Below the pieces are notes generated by a model. That model did no database searches. It worked only from the letters and a program-made list of their open reading frames with translations, and was not told the DNA's origin. A DNA stretch of 64,000 bases from Halichondria panicea (taxonomy: Eukaryota > Porifera > Demospongiae > Suberitida > Halichondriidae). A program made the position numbers and the translations under genes. The DNA lies in NCBI RefSeq assembly GCF_963675165.1, contig NC_087393.1:4921702-4985701 (forward strand), read 5' to 3'. Below, piece by piece: positions 1 to 13,154 of the stretch (its first letter is position 1; each line of letters starts with the position of its first letter).

Positions 1-735
1 ATCTTGGCAAGTTAGTTGTACTATATTCAAACAGTGATCAAATGTGGGCAGGTTGTTGCAAACACACTGGCTTTAATGAGTGAACCAGACAGGCACTGGG
101 TAACAGAACGACAGCTGTTCTTACTCTCATACATTCGACCAAATACAGTGTTGTTTCATTTAGGCTGTTAATCTGTAAACAATGCAGAGTGATTTTAGTA
201 AGATCCAAAGCTGTGCAAACAGGTCTCAATTATCATAGAGAATGGAGGTTTCCTTTCCGTGCATACCAGACCTTGTTTAGCAGACATGCAGTGTTATTTC
301 AGGAGAGGGGGGGTGGTGCATACCACTCACTGGGCCATGGCTCAACTGCAATATATAGCTACAAAACAGAATGCAGAGGGGGGAACTGTTATATCAACTA
401 CTATTTAAGGAAGCAAATTTGATATCGGGTACTTATGTGTTTACAGAAATTGAATACTTATGTGCTTTTCGTATAATGTGCTGTATTTCCATCTACAGTA
501 ATTGAGAATCTGATACCTCATTACTGAAGCTATCACATATATAGAGTATCACATTATGTGGTGTATAATATTTATCCGGACCCTATAGTGTGGTTTACAT
601 TGCCCATGCAGTATTTGTGTGGGAGTGAACAACCATTCATGCACATAATTATTATCTTGGATTCTACTGAAGTGCACTACTCTCGGCACTAACATATTAC
701 CCCCTCCCCTCCCCTCCCCCACACACACACTACAG
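1..735 (+). other. Intron of the myosin heavy chain gene (5' edge of window)
   Basis: I see no exon here. The first recognisable myosin exon starts at 736 after a C-rich and CA-rich pyrimidine tract ending in ACAG. The exons for the first roughly 115 residues of the myosin (N-terminal SH3-like fold and start of the motor) must lie upstream of the window. Open frames in this stretch show no myosin similarity. Confidence 0.7.
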
Positions 736-1260
736 ACCTACTCGGGATTGTTCTGTGTGGCCATCAACCCCTACCGCATGCTCCCCATCTACTCCAACAA
801 AGTGGTAGAAATGTTCAAGGGAAAGAGACGAACGGAAATGCCTCCTCACATCTTCTCCATCTCTGACAATGCCTACAGGGACATGTTGCAAGGTAAGCTA
901 GTCTGTTTGTGATGCTTTCGTGTTTTGTTAAGCTATAATAGTGTGTGGGCGATTATAGGTACACAATGCTGTAAGACAAATAAGCAGAGGTGGTTGTGAG
1001 AACTACAATGAAATACGTGCATTGAAACTTCTTGTTATGGAAATGTTACAGTAGGGACTACTATGTTTGTCACATTTTTTGCCCTGCAATTGGCAAATAA
1101 ATATGATATCAGGTTCACTAGCTAGTATAGCTTTGCCATCCATCAATTACTCTGTAAGCCAATACCAGTCTATTGCAGTATTCCACTAATTAATATCCCA
1201 CGGACCTTAGTCGGTATCTTAGTTGTGATAACATGGTTCTCTTAGCAACACATTAGCTTG

Positions 1261-1297
<37 letters not shown>

Positions 1298-4200
1298 ACC
1301 CCCCCCACACACACACACTTCCCTGCAGACCGTGAGAACCAGTCCATCCTTATCACGTAAGTTATTAAATTGTGCATATTAAATTGTGCATTATTATTGT
1401 GATGCTTGCAATAATTGTATTTTGCTCTAATACAGTATAGCCATGCAGTGCATTCTCGTCTCACGCTATAACTTTACAGGGGAGAATCTGGTGCAGGAAA
1501 GACTGAGAACACAAAGAAGGTCATCCAGTACTTGGCTCTGATTGCACCCGCCCCCGGTCAACAGTCAACTAAATCAGTGAGTGTATGACCACATTAATTT
1601 GAACCCTTTCACCACCTTTACTTTAAGATGGTATATAGCCTGAGTACATTACATGTCTCTCTTATAATTATTATATGGGGGAGAAAATTTAAACATTTCA
1701 AGGAATTTTGTTTGTCAAGAAACGGTTGTATGAACAGAATAGTGTATGTGTAACATACCGTGTATGTGTGGGTGTGTGTGAAACTGGAGGAGGATGGTCT
1801 GTGTTACTGTGTAACATACCGTGCATGTGTGGGTGTGTGTGAAACTGGAGGAGGATGGTCTGTGTTACTGTACAATCATTAATTAATATCAACAAGATAT
1901 CCGCAACATTGTCATTACATTGCCGTTAATTTCACAAGCATTATGCAAAAATATCACAGTCAATGGTCTTTTGTGGTAACTTGAGTACGCCAATAGGCAG
2001 ACCTCGCAACCACAAGTTGACCAAACTACAAATGATCTATTACGGCTCAATTAAGCTGGAATGTCATCCCCCACTTTCTGTGACAACTGAGAGCAGCTCA
2101 TGTTAATGTTGACGGTCTAAACCACATGAATATCCAGCTCACTTACAAAGAATTTGTAGTTCTAGAACTTATAGAGATTTTGTGTGGTTTGAAATACTAG
2201 TACATGTAACACCCAAACTAGGAAATATAGTACTCTTCATTGTGTGCTGGATTAGATCAAATACGGCTCTCTACAAGTGTATATTGTTTTGTTACTATGT
2301 AAACCATATGTCATGTCATGCACAGGCGCGTGGTAACCTCGAGGAGCAGGTGATCCAGGCCAACCCCGTTCTGGAGGCATTCGGAAATGCAAAGACAATC
2401 AGAAACGACAACTCATCTCGTTTTGTGAGTCATTCTGTAAAAAATTAATTTAGTTTAAACTTATTTGTATCTATCTCTTTAGGGCAAGTTCATTCGGATT
2501 CATTTTGGGAATCAGGGCAAGATTGCTGGAGCAGACATTGAGTACTGTGAGTATGACTTAAATGTACATGCTACAGCTATAGCTGGATACGTTGAGCATG
2601 TAATGAAATGTTTATAGCTTGTATGTATAATTATTTCATATGGATTAGTTACATGTATGTAAACTTTGTCTAGACAGAATTAACTAGCTACTTGTGTACA
2701 TGACCTTGCTCGCCTCCCCCCACACACACACCCACACACAGACCTTCTTGAGAAGTCTCGAGTCATTCAGCAACAACCTGGAGAAAGGTGCTACCACATC
2801 TTCTACCAGCTGCTGGCTGGGGCTGACAACGAACTTCTCGGTAAACTACTCCTCAATCGTCAGGTGAAGACCTTCCATTTCCTTGAGAACAGTGAGGTCT
2901 CCGTGGACAACGTCGACGATGCACAAGAGTTCAAGAATACACAGGTAAGCTATTGAATAATTACATTTGCTATGTTTTCACCTGTTATTGCATCTACGTA
3001 GGATGCCATGGCAACGCTTGGTTTTGACGAGGACGAGCGTATATGTGTGATGAGGACAGTGGCAGGTATCCTACATTTCGGGAACATCGAGGTGAAGCAA
3101 CGACCGAGGGAAGAGTGGGCAGCCATTCCCAACACAACTGGTATGTTGGGTTACTCACTATTGGCCTCTGTTGGGTATTGAATTGCATTTGTTGTTGTAC
3201 TTTTCTCAGATGGTGTTTCACAATTAACTTTTATAACTAATTATGCTGACTTTGATCAATCATCTCTATACTGTGACATGTAATTGATACCAGCATTGAC
3301 ACACAGCAAGTGCCTATAACTTTTTAGGGACAAACTAAGGGAGAAAATTATCTGTATTAAATGCATCTTTAATCCTGAGGGTAGCTATTATAAGTTGTTC
3401 TCTGAGGAGCAATGGTGTTAAGTGAGATTGCTTGCTTTGTACAGAGGCTGAGAAGGTTGCTCATTTGCTCGGTATCAACTCTGTCGACTTGGTCAAAGCG
3501 CTCATCAAACCTCGCATCCGTGTTGGGAATGAGTACGTACAGCAGGGCAGGAATCTGGAGCAAGTCCAGTACTCCATCGGGGCTCTCTCCAAAAGCCTTT
3601 ACGAGAGAATGTTCACCTGGCTTGTGAAGAAGGTCAACAAGACACTCGACACTAAGGCTCGCAAAAACTGCTTCATTGGAGTGCTCGATATTGCCGGTTT
3701 TGAGATCTTCACTGTAAGTTCTGGTGCCAGAATTTGAGATTGGAACAATTAATTTAAAGTTCTCCAACATACATACAGGGTTGCTTTACTATGCCTGAGG
3801 TGTACCTCGAAGCCTATACTGTGTGTACACATACATACCACTAACGAGTGTATTGTTTCTGTTAACAACAGGTGAACTCGTTTGAGCAGCTGTGCATCAA
3901 CTTCACCAACGAGAAGCTGCAGCAATTCTTCAACCATCACATGTTTGTGCTGGAGCAGGAAGAGTACAAGAAGGAGGGAATCAAGTGGGAGTTCATTGAC
4001 TTTGGTCTTGACCTCCAGGGGTGCATCGACCTCATCGAAAAGGTGACTAAAAAACCATTACTGTATTTTAATGTGCTGCGGATCAAGGTCTTAATTGTCA
4101 AGCAGAATATTATTGCAAAACAAAATGTTACAATCATCCTAGTAACATTGCATGCAAATTAATGTTTTTGTGGTCTCAACAGCGTTAATCACCTTTAAAT

Positions 4201-7200
4201 TTGTGCATATAATTATCACTGCTTACAGTATGCCTTAATTATTATGCCTTAGTTGTTATTACCACTTCTTATTTGACTGGCCACACACACACACACACAT
4301 CTAAGCATAGTACCACCCACACACACTATATACCTATATTTGCTGCAGCCCCTGGGAATCTTGGCCATTCTCGATGAGGAGTGCCTCTTCCCCAAAGCCA
4401 GTGACAAGTCGTATGTGGAGAAGCTTCACAAGAACCACGATGGCAAGTCATCCAACTACATCAAGCCCAGCTTCAAGTCCAAGGGAACCATTGTCCACTT
4501 TGAATTGGCCCACTATGCAGGAACAGTGAGTTGCACGGACAATACTCAATTTAATGGTTAGGAAGATGTTTTGACAAAGGAGGACTCTTACTTAGAGGGG
4601 GAGCTGAGACACACGTGAAATGATCTATTTAATGCAAGCATTGCAAACCAAAAATAAACTGGGGCTCCAGCTCCTGGAGCCCCCCTGCTTCCTATGCCAC
4701 TGCTCATAATTATAGTCATGTATATAATGTTAATTGTTATAAGCATACAGCATCACTGTGACTCATACTGCACGTATCTAGACTGTATATAAATGTGCTT
4801 GTTGCTTGTTGTGTTGTATTTAATGCACTGATTTGCTCTGATGGGATAGCTAGACAATGTTTCCCCTGTCTCCAGGTGGGGTACACAGTTGTGGGCTGGT
4901 TGAACAAGAACAAGGATCCCCTCAACGACTCTGTGGTAGAGCTGCTCAAGAAGTCCACAGATCCCTTTGTTGTGGGACTCTGGGACGACTATCTTCAGGA
5001 GGGAGAGCGGCCACGAGGGAAGAAGGGAGCCTCCTTCATCACCATGGGACAGGTAATGGGGGCAGGGTTAAATCAATGGACTGTATAATTATATACATTA
5101 TAGCTTTTTCATGCATGTGGTGTTGTCCAATGATGTACAGCATATTTATAGTATACTTATTGATTAACACAGAAGTTGTGGTTCATTTTATTGAGATATG
5201 ATAGTCTAATCTCCACACATACACACACCTCACACCCTCACAGCTCCACAAGCAGTCCCTGAACAACCTCATGACCACCCTCCGGAACACCATACCCCAT
5301 TTTGTCCGCTGCATCATTCCCAACGAGCTGAAACGCCCTGGAGTCATCGATGCTAACCTTGTCATGCATCAGCTGAGGTGCAACGGAGTGCTGGAGGGCA
5401 TCAGAATCTGTCGCAAAGGGTTCCCCAACCGTCTCGTCTATCAAGAATTCAGACAGAGGTATATATAATCATGACTTCTTCGATCGTACATATATAGGTT
5501 GCCCTATAAACCGTACATGTATATCTACATGATTGTTACAATGAATAATTAGTTTTGACTGTAGCAGTCATATATAGTTCAATGTACCGTATACTACGGT
5601 CTGTAGAATCAAAACTAAGTTCTATCGTTATCTCTTTCCACTAGATATGCCATCCTTGCCCCCAAGGCCATTCCAGCTGGCTTCATGGATGGTCGCAAAG
5701 CGTGTGAATCTCTCATTGATGCTCTACAACTGGAGAACAGTGAGTACCGAATGGGTAACAGCAAGGTCTTCTTCAAGGCCGGTGTGCTGGGTCGCCTCGA
5801 GGATATGAGGGACATTCGACTTGGAGAGGTGCTCACTCAGTTTCAGTCTTATTGCCGTGGCTACCTCATGAGAAAGATGCACAAGAAACTGATCGATCAG
5901 AGGTACGCAAGAGTTAATTTTATGAACCAAAAAAATCATGCTAATTGGTAAAAAACAGTGCCATTATATTTTGCTAAGCTATACAAAATAGCCATGTCAT
6001 CATATCATCAGGATTTATGCAATTCAAAAATGTTTGAGCTCATAATTTTTTATGTAACACTATTAATTTTTGCTGTACATGTAGGCTTGCCATTGCCGTG
6101 CTCCAGCGAAACATTCGCAAGTACCTGTTCCTTCGTGATTGGAAGTGGTGGAAACTGTACACCAAGGTGAAGCCGCTGCTCAACGTTGCTCGCACAGAGG
6201 ATGAGCTTCGCCAGAAAGAAGACGAACTGAACAAACTGAGGGAGAAATTTCAGAAGGATGATGCGATGAGAAAAGAGTTGGAAGAGAGTCAGACGCAACT
6301 GATGGAGGAAAAGAATGATCTGTTTGTCCAACTACAGAGGGTGAGGGATTAAATGTATATATATATAGCTATAGGCTGTACCGGTACATGTATATATAGC
6401 TGTTATAATTATAATTATAATTATTATTAATTATTATAATTATAATTATTATTAATTATTATAATTATAATTATTATGTTATAATTATAGTGTTTGTCAA
6501 GCCTTTTTTACTGTGTATGCATGTTAGCTCTTGTAACCCGTACATACAATTTCAGGCTTTTTTATTCAACTATACAGCTATAATTATTGTGATTACAGTT
6601 CATATAGGTGTGAATGTACTGCATGTGAGCCTGTTAACAATGTGTCCTCACTTTATTTTTCAGGAGCAAGAGTTGTGTGCAGAAGCTGAGGAGAAAGTCG
6701 AACGTCTTGTTACAAAGAAGGCTGACCTTGAGACCCATATTCAAGAAATGGTTGAACGTCTCGACGATGAAGTTGAAAACAATGCCAACATCTCAGCAGC
6801 ACGTCGCAAGCTAGAGGCAGAGGTAGACAATCTCAAAGAAGAGCAGGAGGATATGGCAGCACAGCTGGACAATATGGAGCTGGAGAAAGCCCAGAAAGAG
6901 AAAGATTGCCAAAGTCTTGAGGCTGAACTAGACAAAGTCACAGAGACACTTGCCAGGACTCACAAAGAGAATAAAACTCTGGAAGAACGACTTACTGTGA
7001 GTACCCGAATCCTAACTCTTCCCTCCCTCTATGAACTTGTCTTCCATCAAAGTTTGAATCGTACTAATCTGTCCATTTTTGATTTTGTAGGAAGTCACTG
7101 CCAGTCTGCAAGGTGAAGAAGACAAGTCCAACCGACTGTCCAAGTTGAAGATCAAACTAGAGAGCTCTTTAGCCGAGACCCAGGATGAACTAGGGAGAGA

Positions 7201-10200
7201 GAAGAAAGTTAAGGCTGATGTAGAGAAGGCAAAGAGGAAGCTCGAAGGAGATCTGAAGGTACATAAGAGAAAATTATAACACCTTATATCCCGTTGCTAT
7301 AGTTCATAATTATAATTATTAACAGTACCTCAAATAGTTAATAGTTAGCTTAGCCAACTAGAGTATAGTGTTACTACTGCAATGTATATGTTTAATCGAT
7401 ATGTTTAATGCTTAGTCTGCAACTTACACAAGCTTAAATATAATTACTGCAGGCATCTCAGGAAAGTGTGGACAACTTGAATCATGCTAAGGCAGAGAGT
7501 GAAAAGATGCTATCCAGGTACAATACTAGAAAAAGAAACATCATTAGCTTACAATGCTTTGTGTAATTTGTCTGAAACTGAATGATGTTGATCGTATTAT
7601 TTTTGCCTCCATGTAGCAAAGAGAAGGATATAGCAGCCATGGTGTTGAAAGGAGATGAAGACTCTGCTGTCATAACCTCTCTTCAGAAGAAGATCAAGGA
7701 GTTAGAAGCGAAGGTTGAGGAGCTAGAGGAAGACTTGGAGAGTGAGAGGGCCATCAGGAAGAGAGTGAGTGCATGGCTTGAGATGTGCTATAGACAACAT
7801 GCATGGTGTATATATATAATTATTGTGTTTGTGTGTGCATGTTTACTTGCTTATCGTTTTCTCTGCAGGTTGAGAAGCAGAAGAACGATCTCTCCAGGGA
7901 GCTAGAAGATCTTAACGATCGACTGGAGGAGCAGGGCGGAGTCACAGCTGTACAGACGGACCTCAATCGCAAGCGTGAGGCCGAGCTAACTCAAGTACGT
8001 GTGGACATGGAGAAGCAAGCTGAAGAACACGAGCTAGCCATGTCTGATGTTCGTAAGAAGCACACAAAAGCTGCAGGTGAATTGGAGGAGCAGTTGGAGA
8101 CTTTGAAGAAGGGCAAGAGCAAAGTGGACAAGGACTTACAGCGCTTGACAGCTGAGCATGGTGACACCACATCTCAGTTTGATGCCCTCACGAAGGCCAA
8201 GGTGAACAAATGAAGTTAATGATTGATTGTGCAATAACTTTTTATAAGCACGTACTTGTAGAAAATATAAGACTTCTACATTAATAATGGCAGCTAAACT
8301 TAACCTTCTCAGCTATAGCAAGTTTGGGTGACACAATTTGAGTTATATAGTATTCAATTCAAGAGAGCTCTATCAAAGGGCATGTGCTGAGACCCTTGAG
8401 CTAACATGTATAGTGTACTAAATTATATCTCTCATTTCCAGACCAACATTGACCGTAAAATGCATCAAGTTGAGGAGCAACTCAGTGAGTCCACAGCTAA
8501 AGTGTCAGAGTACGAGGCAATTATCAACACACTCAAGTCATCCCAGAGCAAGCTCCAGACTGAAAACAACGAACTCTCCACACAACTGGGAGAAGCCGAA
8601 AGCAAAGTTGGCACCCTCTCCAAGAATAAGAACTCATTGTCTGCACACGTGGAAGAGCTGAAGAGTGATCTGGAAGCTGAGACCAGTGTAAGTATAATAT
8701 AGTTACATAGTGTGAATGGTGGTGGCCGTGGATACAAAAATGTGTATATAGATTGTGTGCCTTGATACTGTCTCATCCTAATGCCCCAGGGCCTAGCTAC
8801 GTAAGAGATTGTGCAGTATAGGTTACGTACATCCAGCTTACTGCATAGATATCATGGTGAAGCTAACTTCGATAACCCCCCCTGTTCATAATTTCCACGG
8901 CTACCACTTTTTTCTATCCATCCAACAGGCAAAGTTTGACATACAGTCCAAGTACAAGGCTCTTCAGTCGGAGCACGAGCAGCTGCAGGAAACCCACGAT
9001 GAGGAGATGGACAGTAAGAGCTCCCTCCAGAGCCAGATGACCAGCGCTAAGTCCGAGGTGGCCACCTGGAAGAACAAGTTTGAGACTGAAGCAACGCCAA
9101 GAATCGAGGAGCTGGAGGAGGCTAAGTGAGTGCATGATATTCATAGTGGGAATGTTCTCAGCGTGACGTCGATTATTATTGTATCTTAGTTTCTGTAGAC
9201 ATTTGTAGAGGTCAGAACTGTGCTGATATCTAAGCTAATGTGTGTGTGTGTATAAATGAGGTGCATGCATGTGGTGTTAGGAGACCTAATGTGTGTTTCT
9301 ATGCATGGCTAGTTATTAATTAACTGTATGTTTATGGTAGCCACGATGTACAGTAGTATGACCTGTTTGCCTTCCATAGACGCAAGCTCCAGGCCAAATT
9401 GAAGGAGGCTGAAGAGTCACTAAGCACCACAGAGACCAAGTTCTCCAGTCTGGATAAGACAAGGCAACGTCTCTCTAACGAGGTGGAGGACCTGAACCAC
9501 ACCTTGGAGAATGTGAGCACACTACAGTCTATAGTAACTCTCTAGTGTGCATTGTGCAGGTTTAACACTCGGTAGGTGATGGAGCATATCCCATTGTTTG
9601 TAAATTAAGGCAATACTGGTTGTACTTATAACTATAGCTTGTAATATCCCTCATTTGAGTATCGTAACTTAATTGAACTGTTACATATTGTTCAGTGTAT
9701 TGAGCATTCCTACAAAATGCTTACACTCATAATTAGTGTGTTACTTAGACATACTATACATATGTAATCTGTACGCTGGTGGTCATTTCATTTTGCTCAC
9801 TCACACATAAACACACAGGAGCGAAACCGAGCAGCAAGTTTGGACAAGAAACAGAAGCAGATTGACAAGCAGATCACAGAATGGAAGAGCAAGTACGAGG
9901 AGAAAGAGAAGGAGCTCGAGAATGCCCAGAGGGAGTCGCACTCTTACAACACTGAGGTACGACGTCGTATTTATTGTTATAGCAGTCTAGTTTACTTACT
10001 ACATAGGTACACATGATTTTGTATTATGCGCTCTGCCACTGACTGTTCTTGCGGTTATTTTACAGCTGCTCAAATTGAAGACACAGTTCGGGGAACTTGA
10101 GGATCAGCTGGAGACACAGCAGAAAGAATCCAAGCGTCTCCAAGGTGACTAGAGTATAGCCTGTCAATATGGCATGTGATAATACTATTACCTTCATAGT

Positions 10201-13154
10201 TTGCTCGTAGCATAGAGGTCTTGTACTGTTTTCTATCGGTGAGGTTGAAGCTCCAATTTGAATCTTCAGTTAGTACTGTAGCAAAAATGCAAAGCTGTGT
10301 CTGAGATACATACCAATGAGTGCATGTGATGTATTGTGCTGTTGCCTAGGTGAGCTGCGAGATGTTGAGGCACAGCTGTCAGAGGGAGGATCGTCTGTGG
10401 TGGAACTGGAGAAAGCCAAGAAGAAGCTACACCTGGAAATGGAGGAAATGGCACAGTCCCTTGAGGTTAGCAGCTCTCCAGTGAACTATCTCTACTGATA
10501 AGAAAATTCCTCAATCAATATTTTGTGTACATGTGCCCCAAGTATTGTTAGTCTGTGTTAGGCATAGTAGCCTCTGAAATGTTCCGGCGGATTTGTGGCT
10601 TTTAAGGCTGTCAATCGTTAGAGTTTGCCTTGGTTGATTACTAGCTTAGCCCCTGTGTTGGTTATAATGATCACTTCCATCTCAGGATGCAGAGGCCCAA
10701 CTGGAGAGTGAGGAAGCTCGTGTCCTCCGCATACAGCTTGAGCTGAGTCAGCTGAAACAAGAGAGTGAACGTAAACTCAACGAGAAAGACGATGAAATCG
10801 ATTCACTGAGAAAGAATCACCAGCGACAGTTGGAGGCTGTGCAGCAGACACTGGATGGTGAGGTCAAAGCAAAGAACGAACAAGCCAGACAGAAGAAACT
10901 CAAGGACGATGAAAATGCTGAGCTGCAGAGTGCCATTGATTCCAATGAAAAGGTATGCCTTTGTCTTTTACGTATTAGTCTAACCAGTGCTGAAAATGTA
11001 TGTCTACTTTTCTGTGGAGGGTTCCCGAATTCTAATAGACATCAGCAAATTTTGCTCCCATTTTTTGTGTGCACGAAATTTTGTTTGTTAATAGTGACCG
11101 AGTGCACACTAGTTGAGCTCTATTTCTGCTCTCTCCCCGCAGGCTCTGTCAGACTTGGCCAAGAAGGTGAAGTCGTTGTCTGCTCAGCTGAAGGAGATAA
11201 GCGGGTTGTATGAGGAAGAGCAGCGACAGCGGGACCAACAGCACACACTCGTTACTAAGGCTGAGAAGAGGGGCAATGAGTTGGCCATTGAGCTGGAGGA
11301 TATCAAGACACAACTTGAACAGGTACAGTTGCTTTGAAAAGTTGATGAGATCTAATACTCTGTTGAGCACATAATTATCTGTATTTTGGATTGACCATTA
11401 TACTACATTGGTGGCCTTCCTTCCTTTTCCACCAATGTCCATAATACAAGTATGACAGTATCATTGTCATTATTAGTGGTACATTGTTAGTTTCCTAATA
11501 GTGTTGACAATAACTACGCATATAGAATTTCTTTGAGCAGTTTCTAGTCAATATTCTTTTTCTTAACAGACTCTCCGTGCTCTCAAGACTTCTGATGCTG
11601 AGAAAACAGATGCTCAGGACCGGATGAGCGAACTCTCCTCCTCAACCACCTCCCTCCAGTCGGCCAAGCGTAAAGCCGAGCAGCAGCTGACAACACTACA
11701 AGAGGAATACGAAGACATGGAAACAGAGGCGCGTGAGAATGGAGAGAAACTTCGCAAGGCAATGGAGCAGAACGCTCGATTCCAGTCCGAGCAAATGACC
11801 ACCAGGGAACAGCTGTCGTCTGTGGAGAAATCAAAGGTACCATTAACAATTATTACGAGTACATAATTATGAACATTAACTCATGACCCACAAACGTAAT
11901 TTTTATCACCTATTTCCAGAGACTGTATGAATTATTATTGCTACAAATGTACACATGGACTGTTTATTTTATATATGAAAATGTACTTGCAAAAAACATG
12001 TAAATGCTATTACCCACCTCCTCCCCCATGTGCAGTCAAGCTTGGAGCAGCAGGTGAAGGATTTGTCTGGCCGTCTGGAGGAGGAGGTCACTAACGCTAC
12101 CAAGGCCGCGAAGAGGGAGGCGGCCAAGCTACAAGCCAGGGTATACAGTTAGTGTAGCTGCTGGTTAAGTGTACGTAGCTCTTAGACTACTTGCTGTACA
12201 CCATGCAAGTCAAGTTGTTATATTTGGTTGTTATAAGGGTTTGATTAATTACGCTGTTTGTAGATTAACGACCTTGAGTCTGAGATGGAGGTGGAGACCA
12301 AAGGAAGGAGTGATGCCCAGAGGGCAGGCAAGAAGTGAGTTTTCTTTATCAGTTGTTTTTGTTGATTTTATCGTACATATGTATGTAGGAGCCATTAACC
12401 CACCTTTATGTATGTAACTGAAGTCTTTGTATATAAATCAAGTGGCACTTTTGTCCCTGTTTTGTAGGAGTGATCGCAAAGTGAAGGAGATCACAATGCA
12501 GCTGGAGGAAGAGAAGAGCACTAGTCAGCGACTCCAAGACAGCGTAAACCAGCTCAACAACAAAATCCGTGCACTCCGTCGTGAGAAGGACGATGCGGAG
12601 GGTGAGACGGAGGGAGTCACAAAGAAACTTAAGGCTGCACGTGCCCAGATCGAGGAACTGGAGGAGGGCAATTCGGACCTGCAGACTCAGATCAACCGTC
12701 TCAAGGCCTCGGCCAGGAAAGCCAGGGTGAGGAGGGTAACTGTGTTCAGTGGCCAGCCATGTGGATAGATTGTTCTTTACTTTCGAAATCTGCTCTATTA
12801 GAGGCTCTTTGATGAGGTTACCCATGTGTGTAGTTTTAGCTGATAGATTGTAATTGTGGTCTTCGATTAAATGCCTGTTGAATTTGTGCATGTACATAAC
12901 GACATTGCACAGTCATACTGTAATGTAGGCTGCTATGCAACACACACATACAGCTATCATGTGACAAGTATTTGTTACACACACACACATACAGCTATCA
13001 TGTGACAAGTATTTGTTACACACACACACATACAGCTATCATGTGACAAGTGTTTGTTACACACACACACATACAGCTATCATGTGACTAGTATTTGTTA
13101 CACACACACACTTTACAGACCGTGGTGGCAGCTGATTCAGACGATGAGAAATGA
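736..13154 (+). CDS. MYH: Myosin heavy chain, class II (conventional myosin), 5' partial
   Basis: Actin-based motor that forms bipolar filaments, acting in cortical contractility and cytokinesis. I join 32 exons: 736-892, 1329-1356, 1480-1576, 2326-2424, 2483-2546, 2742-2944, 3002-3140, 3445-3713, 3872-4042, 4349-4525, 4876-5052, 5244-5458, 5645-5902, 6085-6340, 6664-6996, 7091-7258, 7453-7517, 7617-7764, 7869-8201, 8442-8687, 8929-9125, 9380-9512, 9819-9956, 10066-10144, 10350-10465, 10686-10952, 11143-11322, 11570-11836, 12036-12140, 12264-12334, 12468-12726, 13119-13154. They give 1816 aa in one frame; with about 115 missing residues the total is near 1930, usual for myosin II. Visible: P-loop GESGAGKT (residues 63-70), switch I NDNSSRFGKF, switch [12 protein letters not shown]1/SH2 region [17 protein letters not shown], two IQ motifs, the proline after the lever arm (VKPLL), then about 1080 residues of heptad coiled coil. 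The tail ends ADSDDEK, resembling the CK2-type acidic serine site of non-muscle myosin tails. Loop 2 looks short. Non-muscle versus striated-type subfamily cannot be decided here. Confidence 0.97.
1262..1318. repeat. (CA)n microsatellite in myosin intron
   Basis: CA dinucleotide run broken by a short C tract. It forms the pyrimidine-rich tract before the 28-nt exon at 1329. Confidence 0.9.
6350..6490. repeat. AT-rich tandem palindromic tract (TTATAATTATAATTATTATTAA units)
   Basis: The myosin intron after exon 14 holds tandem, self-complementary copies of TAATTATAATTAT-like units. Shorter tracts of the same kind recur across the window and look like background composition of this genome. Confidence 0.8.
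12941..13112. repeat. 41-bp minisatellite, four copies
   Basis: The core CAGCTATCATGTGAC recurs at 12951, 12992, 13033 and 13074, a fixed 41-bp period, each copy joined by a CA run and TTTGTTA. The array abuts the acceptor of the last myosin exon (13119) and supplies its pyrimidine/CA tract. Confidence 0.93.

Noticed and set aside
189-422. Plus-strand 77-codon frame near the window start as an upstream myosin exon
   Set aside because: No resemblance to the expected segment before TYSGLFCV (which should carry a motif like LRERYYSGLIY).
9163-9170. TGACGTCG in a myosin intron as a CRE
   Set aside because: One mismatch to the palindrome, deep in an intron, no nearby start; not distinguishable from chance.
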